Both the position numbers and the translations under genes were made by a program. 12,534 nucleotides of DNA, taken from NCBI GenBank assembly GCA_036374835.1, contig DASUTB010000020.1, positions 1-12,534 on the forward strand, written 5' to 3'. Positions 1 to 5,878 of the stretch are shown here, in pieces. The stretch is from DASUTB01 sp036374835 (GTDB taxonomy: Bacteria; Actinomycetota; Actinomycetes; Jiangellales; Jiangellaceae). The notes under the pieces were generated by a model. The model was not told where the DNA came from. It did no database searches and worked only from the letters and a program-made list of their open reading frames with translations. The first letter of the stretch is position 1, and the number at the start of each line of letters is the position of its first letter.

Positions 1-392
1 CGGGAGGACAGCACGCAGAACTCGTTGCCTTCCGGGTCGGCCAGCACGTCCCACGGCACGTCGCCGGACTGGCCGACGTCCACCCGGGTCGCTCCCATGT
101 CGAGCAGCCGGGCGATCTCGGCGTCGCGGTCGTCGCTCGTATGCGGTGCGAGGTCGATGTGGAGGCGGTTCTTCACCGTCTTGTTTTCCGGGACGGGCAC
201 GAAGACGAGTCCCGGCGGGACCTCCTCCCATCGCATGGAGCGAAGCTTCTCCTCGCTCGCGTGGGCAGGGACAAGGACCACCTCGTTGTTCGCCTCGTAG
301 ATCGGTTTCCAGCCCAGGGCTTCGGCCCACCAGCCGGCCTGGCTCTTGACGTCATGACAATCGATCACTGTGGTGTACCAGCGCAAACTCAT
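1..392 (-). CDS. VOC (glyoxalase-like) domain protein, C-terminus cut by window edge
   Basis: Reading leftward from the ATG at 392-390, the frame stays open for 130 codons to the window edge. It starts MSLRWYTTVIDCHDVKSQ and continues with WWAEALGWKP, a first beta-alpha-beta module typical of vicinal-oxygen-chelate proteins. Near residues 76-82 it has NRLHIDL, and near 117-128 LADPEGNEFCVL, both characteristic of the glyoxalase-like (Glyoxalase_6 type) VOC fold, where His and Glu often bind a metal. Family members of this kind are commonly about 115-140 residues, so little should be missing beyond the edge. They include metal-dependent lyases, dioxygenases and binding or resistance proteins, and the substrate cannot be told here. 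A TAGACA hexamer (405-400, minus strand) lies 7 nt before the ATG, a possible leaderless start. The gene is divergent from guaB3. Confidence 0.85.
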   Translation of the reverse strand, partial: MSLRWYTTVIDCHDVKSQAGWWAEALGWKPIYEANNEVVLVPAHASEEKLRSMRWEEVPPGLVFVPVPENKTVKNRLHIDLAPHTSDDRDAEIARLLDMGATRVDVGQSGDVPWDVLADPEGNEFCVLSS

Positions 393-399
393 AGGACCC

Positions 400-405
400 T
401 GTCTA
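400..405 (-). promoter_or_regulatory. Possible -10 hexamer for the VOC gene
   Basis: TAGACA on the minus strand lies 7 nt before the ATG at 392. It matches TANNNT except at the last base. The arrangement resembles the other leaderless-type starts in this window, but an AGGG 4 nt before the ATG could instead be a weak ribosome binding site. Confidence 0.25.
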
Positions 406-467
406 ACGGCAAATGCGGACGCGCGGGGTCCGCATTCGGATGACGTCCTGCTCCGACGGACGGCACT

Positions 468-579
468 TCGATTGAATTCGTCGTCCTCGATGGATGGCGA
501 CCGCGACTATCCGGACATGCGTGGCGAATCGGCGCGGTCGAGGCGGAAGAATCCAATCGAGGACGACGAATTCAATCGA
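468..579. repeat. Long foldback: 24-bp perfect inverted repeat with inner stems
   Basis: Bases 468-491 are the exact reverse complement of 556-579 (24 of 24). After a one-base bulge at 555, 492-495 (GGAT) pairs with 551-554 (ATCC). Further in, 498-505 (CGACCGCG) pairs with 533-540 (CGCGGTCG), leaving a 27-nt loop at 506-532. About 36 bp can pair in 112 nt. The arms are about 46% GC, well below the surroundings, contain GAATTC, and begin and end with TCGAT. No target-site duplication is visible next to the arms. The element lies between two divergent gene starts and outside both predicted leaderless transcripts, so it probably acts, if at all, as DNA. It could be a MITE-like relic, a protein-binding site or a bidirectional barrier to transcription. 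The rest of the 393-627 gap holds no recognisable gene. Confidence 0.9.
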
Positions 580-615
580 GGTGGGTGGCGGCCTGTGTGC
601 TCGAGCCGGATCTAC

Positions 616-621
616 TAGCCT
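616..621 (+). promoter_or_regulatory. -10 hexamer, leaderless-type start of guaB3
   Basis: TAGCCT (TANNNT) lies 6 nt before the GTG at 628, so transcription would start at or next to the start codon. No Shine-Dalgarno sequence is present before this GTG. No convincing -35 box was found. Confidence 0.45.
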
Positions 622-627
622 TACCGG

Positions 628-1737
628 GTGACTGAGATCGAGATTGGCCGGGGTAAACGCGGCCGCACGGCGTACGGGTTCGGTGACGTTGCGATCGTGC
701 CGAGCCGGCGGACGCGCGACCCCGAGGAAGTGTCGACGCACTGGCAGATCGACGCGTACCGCTTCGAGATTCCGCTGATGGCCGCGCCGATGGATTCGAT
801 CATGTCACCTGCGGCAGCCATTTCGCTCGGCAAGCTGGGCGGGCTGGGCGTCCTCGATCTCGAGGGTCTGTGGACGCGGTACGACGACCCGCAGCCGCTG
901 CTGGACGAGATCGCGGAGCTGCCGGACGGCGACGTCACCCGCCGGATGCAGGAGATCTACGAGGCGCCGGTTCGCGACGAACTGATCGCTACCCGGCTGG
1001 ACGAGGTGCGGGCCGGCGGGGTGACGGTGGCCGGCGCCCTCTCGCCGCAGCGAGTGAAGAAGCATTACCACGCGGTGCTCGACGCCGGGGTGGACCTGTT
1101 CGTGATCCGGGGGACGACCGTCTCGGCCGAGCACGTCTCCGGCCGGGCCGAGCCGCTGAACTTGAAGCAGTTCATCTACGAGCTCGACGTGCCGGTGATC
1201 GTCGGCGGGTGTGCGACGTACCAGGCGGCATTGCATCTGATGCGGACCGGTGCTGCCGGTGTGCTGGTCGGCTTCGGCGGGGGATCGTCCCACACGACCG
1301 GCAAGGTTCTCGGGTTGATGGTGCCGATGGCGACGGCGGTCGCAGATGTCGCGGCCGCCCGGCGGGACTACCTGGACGAGTCGGGCGGCCGGTATGTGCA
1401 TGTGATCGCGGACGGCTCGATCGGGCGATCTGGCGATATCGCCAAGGCGATCGCGTGCGGGTCCGACGCGGTGATGGTCGGTTCGCCGCTGGCCCGCTCG
1501 CACGAGGCGCCGGGTCGTGGCTGGCACTGGGGTTCGGAGGCGCACCATGCGGAGCTGCCCCGTGGCGAGCGGCTGCGATTCGAGCAGGTCGGGTCGCTGG
1601 AAGAGATCATCGCCGGCCCGTCGCACGTGTCGGACGGCTCGATGAACCTCGTGGGCGCGCTGCGTCGCGCGATGGCCACGACCGGCTACACCGAGGTGAA
1701 GGAGTTCCAGCGGGTGGAGGTCACCGTCCTCCGCTGA
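628..1737 (+). CDS. guaB3: GuaB3 family IMP dehydrogenase-related protein
   Basis: A 369-residue TIM-barrel protein of the IMPDH/GMP reductase superfamily without the CBS pair that is inserted in ordinary IMPDH, as usual for GuaB3. Recognisable parts are YGFGDVAIVPSRRTRD near the N-terminus, MAAPMDS (51-57), the loop VGFGGGSSHTTGK (214-226), the phosphate-binding ADGSIGRSGDIAKAIACG segment with VMVGSPLA following, HWGSEAHHAELPRG, and the C-terminal NLVGALRRAMATTGY and KEFQRVE segments characteristic of actinobacterial GuaB3. In the catalytic loop the position of the IMPDH/GMPR nucleophilic Cys (GSxCTT) is occupied by His222 (GSSHTT), so the standard thioimidate chemistry appears unavailable. 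To my knowledge the role of actinobacterial GuaB3 is not established. The GTG at 628 was chosen for the N-terminus and the adjacent -10 hexamer. The gene stands alone here, without guaB or guaA beside it. Confidence 0.9.
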   Translation: MTEIEIGRGKRGRTAYGFGDVAIVPSRRTRDPEEVSTHWQIDAYRFEIPLMAAPMDSIMSPAAAISLGKLGGLGVLDLEGLWTRYDDPQPLLDEIAELPDGDVTRRMQEIYEAPVRDELIATRLDEVRAGGVTVAGALSPQRVKKHYHAVLDAGVDLFVIRGTTVSAEHVSGRAEPLNLKQFIYELDVPVIVGGCATYQAALHLMRTGAAGVLVGFGGGSSHTTGKVLGLMVPMATAVADVAAARRDYLDESGGRYVHVIADGSIGRSGDIAKAIACGSDAVMVGSPLARSHEAPGRGWHWGSEAHHAELPRGERLRFEQVGSLEEIIAGPSHVSDGSMNLVGALRRAMATTGYTEVKEFQRVEVTVLR

Positions 1738-1777
1738 GAATGACCACGTTAGGCGCCGGAACACCGGCCAAACCACG
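1738..1777 (+). repeat. Stop-adjacent repeat, copy 1 (after guaB3)
   Basis: The repeat starts directly after the guaB3 TGA with GAATGACCACGTTAGG and ends with CCGGCCAAACC. It aligns with copies at 4397-4442 and 4539-4575 and has the gene's orientation. A CCGG-AACA-CCGG stem lies in its centre. It may act as, or mark, a transcription terminator. Confidence 0.65.
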
Positions 1778-1787
1778 CCTTCGGGCG
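1776..1787. terminator. Small TTCG-loop hairpin between convergent genes
   Basis: CGCC-TTCG-GGCG forms a 4-bp stem with a stable tetraloop just beyond the first stop-adjacent repeat, between convergent guaB3 and SDR. There is no T-tract on either side, so a terminator role is only a possibility. Confidence 0.3.
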
Positions 1788-1885
1788 AAGCAATGCTGGC
1801 AAACACCGAGCATCGGCTCGCAGGCGGCCGACGCTTGAGTCGCGCCGCAGCGGATCGTACGTGGGCCGGTCGTCGCCGCGCGAGG

Positions 1886-2644
1886 TCACTTGGGCGCCAT
1901 ACGGAGTGCACCGTCCATCCGGATGGTCTCGCCGTTGAGATAGTCGTGTTCGACGATCATGAGTGCCAGCCGGGCGAACTCATCCGGGCGGGCGAGCCGC
2001 TGCGGGAACGGGACGCTCGCGGCGAGCGACGCTGCGACCTCCGGCCCGAGCGCGCCGAGCATGGGAGTTTCGACGATGCCCGGCGCGATCGTGTTGACCC
2101 GGATCCCCGATCGGGCCAGATCCCTGGCGGCGGGGAGGGTCATTGCGGTGACACCGCCTTTGGACGCGGCATACGCCACCTGGCCGATCTGCCCTTCGAA
2201 CGCCGCCACGGATGCCGTATTGACGATCACGCCGCGTTGGCCGTGATCGTCGGCCGAGGTCTCGGCGATGACGGCGGCGGCGAGCCGGAGCACATTGAAC
2301 GTGCCGATCAGGTTGACCTCGATCGTGCGGCGAAATACGTCCAGGTCGTGCGGGCCCTTCGAGGTCAGTGTGCGCTGGGCTGCCGCGATGCCGGCACAGT
2401 TCACGACGACGCGTAGCGGTGGCTGCTCGGAGTCGATGCCGGCGAGTGCCTCCTCGACGTCGCCGGCACTCGTCACGTCCGCGGCGACATAACGTGCGCC
2501 GTCGTGCGCCGCGGTCCGTTCTACGGCGTCCGGAAGGTCGATCCCGACCACATGGGCGCCGTTGTCGACCAGTGCGGCGACCGTTGCCGCGCCAAGGCCC
2601 GACGCGGCGCCGGTGACGAGCGCCGATGTTCCTTCGATCCTCAT
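1886..2644 (-). CDS. SDR family NAD-dependent dehydrogenase, HSD10-like (probable 3-hydroxyacyl-CoA dehydrogenase type)
   Basis: A 252-residue classical short-chain dehydrogenase, the normal length for the family. It has TGAASGLG (11-18) for cofactor binding, Asp36 at the end of the second beta strand (favours NAD over NADP), NCAG (82-85), the Asn111 helix segment, catalytic Ser145, Tyr158 and Lys162 in YAASK, and the APGIVETPM segment after the active site. The N-terminus MRIEGTSALVTGAASGLG and the GHD-free, ETPMLGAL C-terminal half resemble type-2 3-hydroxyacyl-CoA dehydrogenases (HSD10/FadB2-like), which oxidise 3-hydroxyacyl-CoA or other secondary alcohols. Related SDRs act on other substrates, so this assignment is an inference. 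The second of two in-frame ATGs (2644 rather than 2650) was chosen because GAGAGG lies 6 nt before it and directly abuts the first. It is divergent from the GabD2-like gene, suggesting shared control. Confidence 0.85.
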   Translation of the reverse strand: MRIEGTSALVTGAASGLGAATVAALVDNGAHVVGIDLPDAVERTAAHDGARYVAADVTSAGDVEEALAGIDSEQPPLRVVVNCAGIAAAQRTLTSKGPHDLDVFRRTIEVNLIGTFNVLRLAAAVIAETSADDHGQRGVIVNTASVAAFEGQIGQVAYAASKGGVTAMTLPAARDLARSGIRVNTIAPGIVETPMLGALGPEVAASLAASVPFPQRLARPDEFARLALMIVEHDYLNGETIRMDGALRMAPK

Positions 2645-2650
2645 GGACAT

Positions 2651-2656
2651 CCTCTC
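2651..2656 (-). promoter_or_regulatory. Ribosome binding site deciding the SDR start
   Basis: GAGAGG on the minus strand is 6 nt before the ATG at 2644 and touches the ATG at 2650, leaving no room for initiation at the upstream one. Confidence 0.6.
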
Positions 2657-2736
2657 GGGTCCGGGTTCGGCGGCTCGGTGTCCGGCGATGAGTCTGCGTT
2701 CGCTTCCCGTCGCGACTGCGCAGGCGAACCCAGGAA

Positions 2737-2758
2737 CCGGCTGCCCATCTGGTCATTC
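2737..2758 (-). repeat. Possible degenerate fourth copy of the stop-adjacent repeat
   Basis: On the minus strand this reads GAATGACCA, identical to the first nine bases of copies 1 and 3, then matches copy 1 at about 7 of the next 13 positions, ending CCGG. Unlike the other copies it does not follow a stop codon. It may be chance. Confidence 0.2.
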
Positions 2759-2774
2759 TGGACGATTCGAGGTT

Positions 2775-2784
2775 ACTGAACAGT
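2775..2784. promoter_or_regulatory. Small palindrome before the GabD2-like gene
   Basis: ACTG-AA-CAGT is a perfect 4-bp inverted repeat with a 2-nt spacer, ending at the expected -35 position of the promoter at 2807. With its flanks it reads GGTTAC then ACAGTC, similar to the minus-strand GGTTACAGTC half of the palindrome at 5819-5845. It is a candidate operator, on weak evidence. Confidence 0.25.
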
Positions 2785-2806
2785 CGATGCGCGGCGGTTC
2801 GCGCCG

Positions 2807-2812
2807 TATCGT
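2807..2812 (+). promoter_or_regulatory. -10 hexamer, leaderless-type start of the GabD2-like gene
   Basis: TATCGT (TANNNT) lies 7 nt before the ATG at 2820, and no Shine-Dalgarno sequence is visible. A 5-bp inverted repeat (CGGCG-GTTCG-CGCCG, 2792-2806) directly abuts its 5' side. Confidence 0.45.
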
Positions 2813-2819
2813 GGCGCGC

Positions 2820-4394
2820 ATGACGACCGTTGACGACTCCGCCCTCGCCGACGTCCTTGAGCGTGCCCAAGTGCGCCGCCTGCTGGACATGATCGTGGCG
2901 AGCCCGCGCTCGGAGCAGGTGACCGTCCACGCGCCCTTCACCGGAGGCAAGCTCGTCGACCTGCCGCTGTCGACAACGGACGATGTCGCCGCCGCCTACG
3001 ATGCCGCGCGAACCGCCCAGGCCGCGTGGGCCGCGCGTCCGGTTCGCGAGCGGGCACGCATCATCGGACGCATCCACGACCTCGTGCTCGACCGGCAATC
3101 CGAACTGGCCGACCTGGCCCAGGCTGAGACCGGCAAGGCACGCAAAGACGCGTTCGAAGAGGTGATGGACGTTGCGCTGGCCGCTCGCTACGTCGCGGCA
3201 CGCGGTCCGAAGCTGTTGCGTGATCAGCGCCGGCTCGGCGCGATCCCGTTTCTGACCAGCGCGTTGGAGGTGCGTCACCCCAAGGGCGTGGTAGGGGTGA
3301 TCTCGCCCTGGAACTACCCGCTGACGCTTGCCATCTCCGATAACCTGCCGGCCTTCGTGGCGGGCAATGCCGTCGTTCACAAGCCGGATATCCAGGTCGT
3401 GCTCACCGCGCTGCACGCTCGAGCGATCGCCCTCGAGGCGGGGCTTCCGGAAGGCCTGTGGCAGATCGTGGTCGGGGACGGCCCGACCATCGGCGGCGCT
3501 GTCGTCCAGCATGCCGACTACGTGTCGTTCACTGGATCGACCGCCGTCGGACGGCTCGTGGGCAGACAGACAGGGGAGCGGCTGGTCGGTGCGTCGCTGG
3601 AGCTTGGCGGCAAGAACGCGATGATCGTGCTGGACGACGCAGACCTCGACCGCGCGGTCGAGGGGGCCGTCCGGGCCAGCTTCTCGAACACCGGCCAGTT
3701 GTGTATCTCGAAGGAGCGCATCTACGTCGCCGAGACGATCAAGGCCGAGTTCGTGGCGCGTTTCGTCGAGCGCATTAAGACCCTGCGGCTCGGTGCCTCT
3801 CTGGACTACACGACGGACGTCGGGACGCTCATCTCCAAGGCACAGCTCGACAAGGTGACCGAGCACGTCGAGGACGCCGCCGGCAAGGGCGCATCGATCG
3901 TCGTGGGCGGAAAGCCGCGTCCGGACCTCGGTCCGTACTTCTTCGAGCCCACGGTGCTCGAAGGCGTCCGGCCCGGCATGCTGGCTTGCGAGGACGAGAC
4001 GTTCGGCCCGGTCGTGTCGGTCTACCCGGTCGCCGACGACGAGGAGGCGGTCGCGCGGGCGAACGCGACGCCGTACGGGCTCAACGGCAGCGTCTGGACG
4101 CGCAATATCCGTCGCGGCGTGGCGGTCGCCAAGCGCCTCAAGGCCGGAGCGATCAACGTCAACGAAGGTTATGTGGCGGCGTGGGGCAGCCACGACCTTC
4201 CGTCCGGCGGCATGGGAGCGTCCGGGGTGGGTCGGCGGCACGGTGCCGACGGCATCTTGCGCTATACCGAGCCGCAGGCGATCGCCGTCCAGCGGGTGGT
4301 CGGCATCCGGCCGGTGGGGAACATGACCCACGACACGTTCGCCAAGATCATGACGAGCAGCCTGCGCGCACTCAAACGCCTCCGCCGACCCTAA
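2820..4394 (+). CDS. gabD2: Succinate-semialdehyde dehydrogenase, GabD2 type
   Basis: A 524-residue aldehyde dehydrogenase superfamily protein. It has ISPWNYP with the oxyanion-hole Asn165, FTGST, ELGGKN with the general base Glu261, GQLC with the nucleophile Cys295, and ETFGPVVSVYPV near the C-terminus. Features matching the mycobacterial GabD2 subgroup from memory are FSNTGQLCISKERIYV, the NVNEGYVAAWGSHDLPSGGMGASGVGRRHG stretch and a C-terminal tail of about 40 residues rich in basic amino acids past the usual end. This subgroup is assigned to NAD(P)-dependent oxidation of succinate semialdehyde to succinate, but other aldehydes are possible. The frame is open upstream to 2562, yet the ATG at 2820 gives the expected N-terminus and follows a -10 hexamer, while the extension overlaps the divergent SDR gene. 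A stop-adjacent repeat begins 2 nt after its TAA. Confidence 0.85.
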   Translation: MTTVDDSALADVLERAQVRRLLDMIVASPRSEQVTVHAPFTGGKLVDLPLSTTDDVAAAYDAARTAQAAWAARPVRERARIIGRIHDLVLDRQSELADLAQAETGKARKDAFEEVMDVALAARYVAARGPKLLRDQRRLGAIPFLTSALEVRHPKGVVGVISPWNYPLTLAISDNLPAFVAGNAVVHKPDIQVVLTALHARAIALEAGLPEGLWQIVVGDGPTIGGAVVQHADYVSFTGSTAVGRLVGRQTGERLVGASLELGGKNAMIVLDDADLDRAVEGAVRASFSNTGQLCISKERIYVAETIKAEFVARFVERIKTLRLGASLDYTTDVGTLISKAQLDKVTEHVEDAAGKGASIVVGGKPRPDLGPYFFEPTVLEGVRPGMLACEDETFGPVVSVYPVADDEEAVARANATPYGLNGSVWTRNIRRGVAVAKRLKAGAINVNEGYVAAWGSHDLPSGGMGASGVGRRHGADGILRYTEPQAIAVQRVVGIRPVGNMTHDTFAKIMTSSLRALKRLRRP

Positions 4395-4396
4395 CG

Positions 4397-4442
4397 GAAT
4401 GATCACGTAAAGGTGCTGCTTTCCCGGCCAAACGTGGCAATC
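4397..4442 (+). repeat. Stop-adjacent repeat, copy 2 (after the GabD2-like gene)
   Basis: The repeat begins 2 nt after the TAA with GAATGATCACGT and continues to CCCGGCCAAACGTGG. It is an imperfect palindrome: CACGT near the left end pairs with ACGTG near the right. This is the best-preserved palindromic copy, and it faces copy 3 across the convergent gap. Confidence 0.65.
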
Positions 4443-4513
4443 GGGCCGCGCACCGGGGGATACGCCCAGCGAGGGTGGGTCGCGCGCGCACCTCAACCGA
4501 TGCTCGTGCTCTC

Positions 4514-4527
4514 CCTGCCTTGGCAGG
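4514..4527. terminator. Short perfect hairpin in a convergent gap
   Basis: CCTGCC-TT-GGCAGG can fold into a 5-6 bp stem. It lies between the ends of the GabD2-like and acyl-CoA dehydrogenase genes, between repeat copies 2 and 3. No T-tract follows, so a terminator role is tentative. The remainder of the gap (4395-4577) shows no gene. Confidence 0.25.
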
Positions 4528-4538
4528 CCCCTAGACGT

Positions 4539-4575
4539 CGTATGGCTGGAAAATGCCGGCCTAACATGGTCATTC
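4539..4575 (-). repeat. Stop-adjacent repeat, copy 3 (after the acyl-CoA dehydrogenase)
   Basis: On the minus strand the repeat begins 2 nt after the TAG with GAATGACCATGTTAGG, then GCATTTTCCAGCCATACG. It aligns with copies 1 and 2 over about 40 nt with small gaps and shares their position and orientation relative to the gene. Confidence 0.65.
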
Positions 4576-4577
4576 TG

Positions 4578-5792
4578 CTAGGTGCCGATCTTGGTGTAGC
4601 CGCGGAGCAGGTCGCGCGCGAGGATCAGCCGCTGCATCTCGTCGGTGCCTTCGTAGATGCGGATCAGCCGTACCTGCCGGTACATCCGCTCGAGTGGCAG
4701 TTCACGGGTGTAGCCCATACCGCCGTGGATCTGCAGCGCCCGGTCGACGACGCGATTCACCATGCCGGCCCCGTAGAGCTTGGCCATCGCCGCGGCGTGC
4801 CGGATCTCGTTGGCCGCCGCCTTCGGGTTGCCTTTCGGTCCGCCATCGGCACGGCGTCCGAAGCCGAGCCGGTCGGCCGTCCACGCCGCACGCAGCACCA
4901 GCGAACGCGCCGCCTCGAGCTCGACGTGCGAGTCGGCGATCATCCATTGGATCGCCTGGTTCTGCCCGATCGGCACGCCGAACGTCTCGCGGGTGTTCGC
5001 GTACTCGATGGCCATGCTCAAGGCCCGCTCGGCGATGCCGACCGCCCACGCCGGAATCCGCCACCTGCCGGCGACGATCCATTCCATCCCGAGGTCGAAG
5101 CCCTGGCCCAGCTCGCCGAGGATGTTGCTCGACGGTACGCGTACGTCGTCGAAGTACAGCGACGCGGGCGTGGCCGGCCCCATGGTCTCGATGGGGGACG
5201 ACGTCCAGCCCATCTCGCGGTCGACGAGGAACGCCGTCGCGCCGCCCCGAGCACCGCGCTCCGAATCGGTGACCGCGATGACGATCGCGAAGTCGGCGTC
5301 GTTGCCACCGGTGATGAACGTCTTCTCACCGCGAAGGATCCAGTCGTCGCCGTCCTTGGTGGCGGTCATCCTGATATTGGCCGCGTCGGATCCGGCGCCG
5401 GGCTCGGTCAGCGCGAAGCACGAGAGGCGCTCTCCCTCGATCGTCGGCACGAGGAACTCCTTGCGCTGCTCCTCGTTCGCGTAGTACAGGATGTTGTCGG
5501 CCTCGCCGCCGAACCGGAACGGTACGTTGCACCGCCCCGCTTCGGTCCAGATCAACGACTGCGTGATCGCCGGCAGGTCCATACCGCCGTACTCCTCAGG
5601 CGTCGACAACCCCCAGAAGCCGAACGAGCGGGCTTTGTTCTGCAGCTCCTTCAGGGTTTCCGGCTCGATACCGGGCAGGCCCTGGCGCTCCCGGCGGAGA
5701 ACCTCTTCCTCCAGCGGCATCACCTCGCGGGTGATGAACGACCGGACCGTGTCGCGGATGGCGATATCTTCCTCGCTGAGTGCGAAGTCCAT
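4578..5792 (-). CDS. Acyl-CoA dehydrogenase
   Basis: A 404-residue FAD-dependent acyl-CoA dehydrogenase, which makes a trans-2-enoyl-CoA and passes electrons to an electron-transfer flavoprotein. The N-terminal helical domain (1-120) is followed by signature CFALTEPGAGSDAANI (125-140), the beta domain with GEKTFITGG (155-163), and the C-terminal helical domain with ANTRETFGVPIGQNQAIQ (265-282) and QIHGGMGYTRELPLER (354-369). The catalytic base is Glu381 in IYEGTDEMQ. A Gly/Pro/Lys-rich stretch at about 309-329, before the RHAAAMAKLY helix, appears inserted compared with common family members. Of two in-frame starts, GTG at 5798 and ATG at 5792, the ATG is chosen because GAGGGA lies 6 nt upstream and touches the GTG. 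It is divergent from the tetR operon, which suggests joint control. Chain length and substrate are not readable from sequence. Confidence 0.9.
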   Translation of the reverse strand: MDFALSEEDIAIRDTVRSFITREVMPLEEEVLRRERQGLPGIEPETLKELQNKARSFGFWGLSTPEEYGGMDLPAITQSLIWTEAGRCNVPFRFGGEADNILYYANEEQRKEFLVPTIEGERLSCFALTEPGAGSDAANIRMTATKDGDDWILRGEKTFITGGNDADFAIVIAVTDSERGARGGATAFLVDREMGWTSSPIETMGPATPASLYFDDVRVPSSNILGELGQGFDLGMEWIVAGRWRIPAWAVGIAERALSMAIEYANTRETFGVPIGQNQAIQWMIADSHVELEAARSLVLRAAWTADRLGFGRRADGGPKGNPKAAANEIRHAAAMAKLYGAGMVNRVVDRALQIHGGMGYTRELPLERMYRQVRLIRIYEGTDEMQRLILARDLLRGYTKIGT

Positions 5793-5798
5793 CGGCAC

Positions 5799-5804
5799 TC
5801 CCTC
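5799..5804 (-). promoter_or_regulatory. Ribosome binding site deciding the acyl-CoA dehydrogenase start
   Basis: GAGGGA on the minus strand directly abuts the GTG at 5798 and lies 6 nt before the ATG at 5792, which favours the ATG. Confidence 0.6.
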
Positions 5805-5818
5805 TTGACCAGAATAAC

Positions 5819-5845
5819 TAACAGTGGAAGTTTTATGGACTGTAA
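5819..5845. promoter_or_regulatory. Candidate TetR operator in the divergent promoter region
   Basis: TAACAGT (5819-5825) and ACTGTAA (5839-5845) form an inverted repeat matching at 6 of 7 positions around a 13-nt spacer. It lies in a strikingly AT-rich stretch between the divergent acyl-CoA dehydrogenase and tetR genes, where both promoters must lie. TetR regulators usually bind such palindromes and repress both directions. TAACCT (5843-5848) is a possible -10 for the rightward operon and TATTCT on the minus strand (5817-5812) for the leftward gene. Confidence 0.4.
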
Positions 5846-5865
5846 CCTGCTTGGCGATGTTTGGG

Positions 5866-5872
5866 AAGGGAG
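5866..5872 (+). promoter_or_regulatory. Ribosome binding site deciding the tetR start
   Basis: AAGGGAG lies 6 nt before the ATG at 5879. The frame is open to a TTG at 5861, but that start would include the ribosome binding site. Confidence 0.6.
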
Positions 5873-5878
5873 TGGACG

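Noticed and set aside
468..579. The foldback as an intrinsic terminator
   Set aside because: It lies between divergent starts rather than after a gene, and no T-tract follows either arm.
468..579. The foldback as an insertion sequence with terminal repeats
   Set aside because: The interior is only 64 nt, encodes nothing, and no flanking target duplication is visible. A MITE-like origin remains open.
370..618. A possible small plus-strand gene of 82 codons in the divergent gap
   Set aside because: It runs through the 24-bp inverted repeat, has no ribosome binding site or recognisable domain, and has poor codon use for this DNA.
805..1911. A 368-codon open frame on the minus strand
   Set aside because: It is antisense to guaB3 and runs past its end; composition is typical of shadow frames.
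2562..2819. An N-terminal extension of the GabD2-like protein
   Set aside because: The 86 extra codons would overlap the start of the divergent SDR gene and show no domain, while the ATG at 2820 has an adjacent -10 hexamer and matches the family N-terminus.
1980..4496. An 838-codon open frame on the minus strand
   Set aside because: It lies across the SDR in another frame and antisense to the whole GabD2-like gene. The product is Arg- and His-rich low-complexity protein without recognisable domains, as expected for a shadow frame in high-GC DNA.
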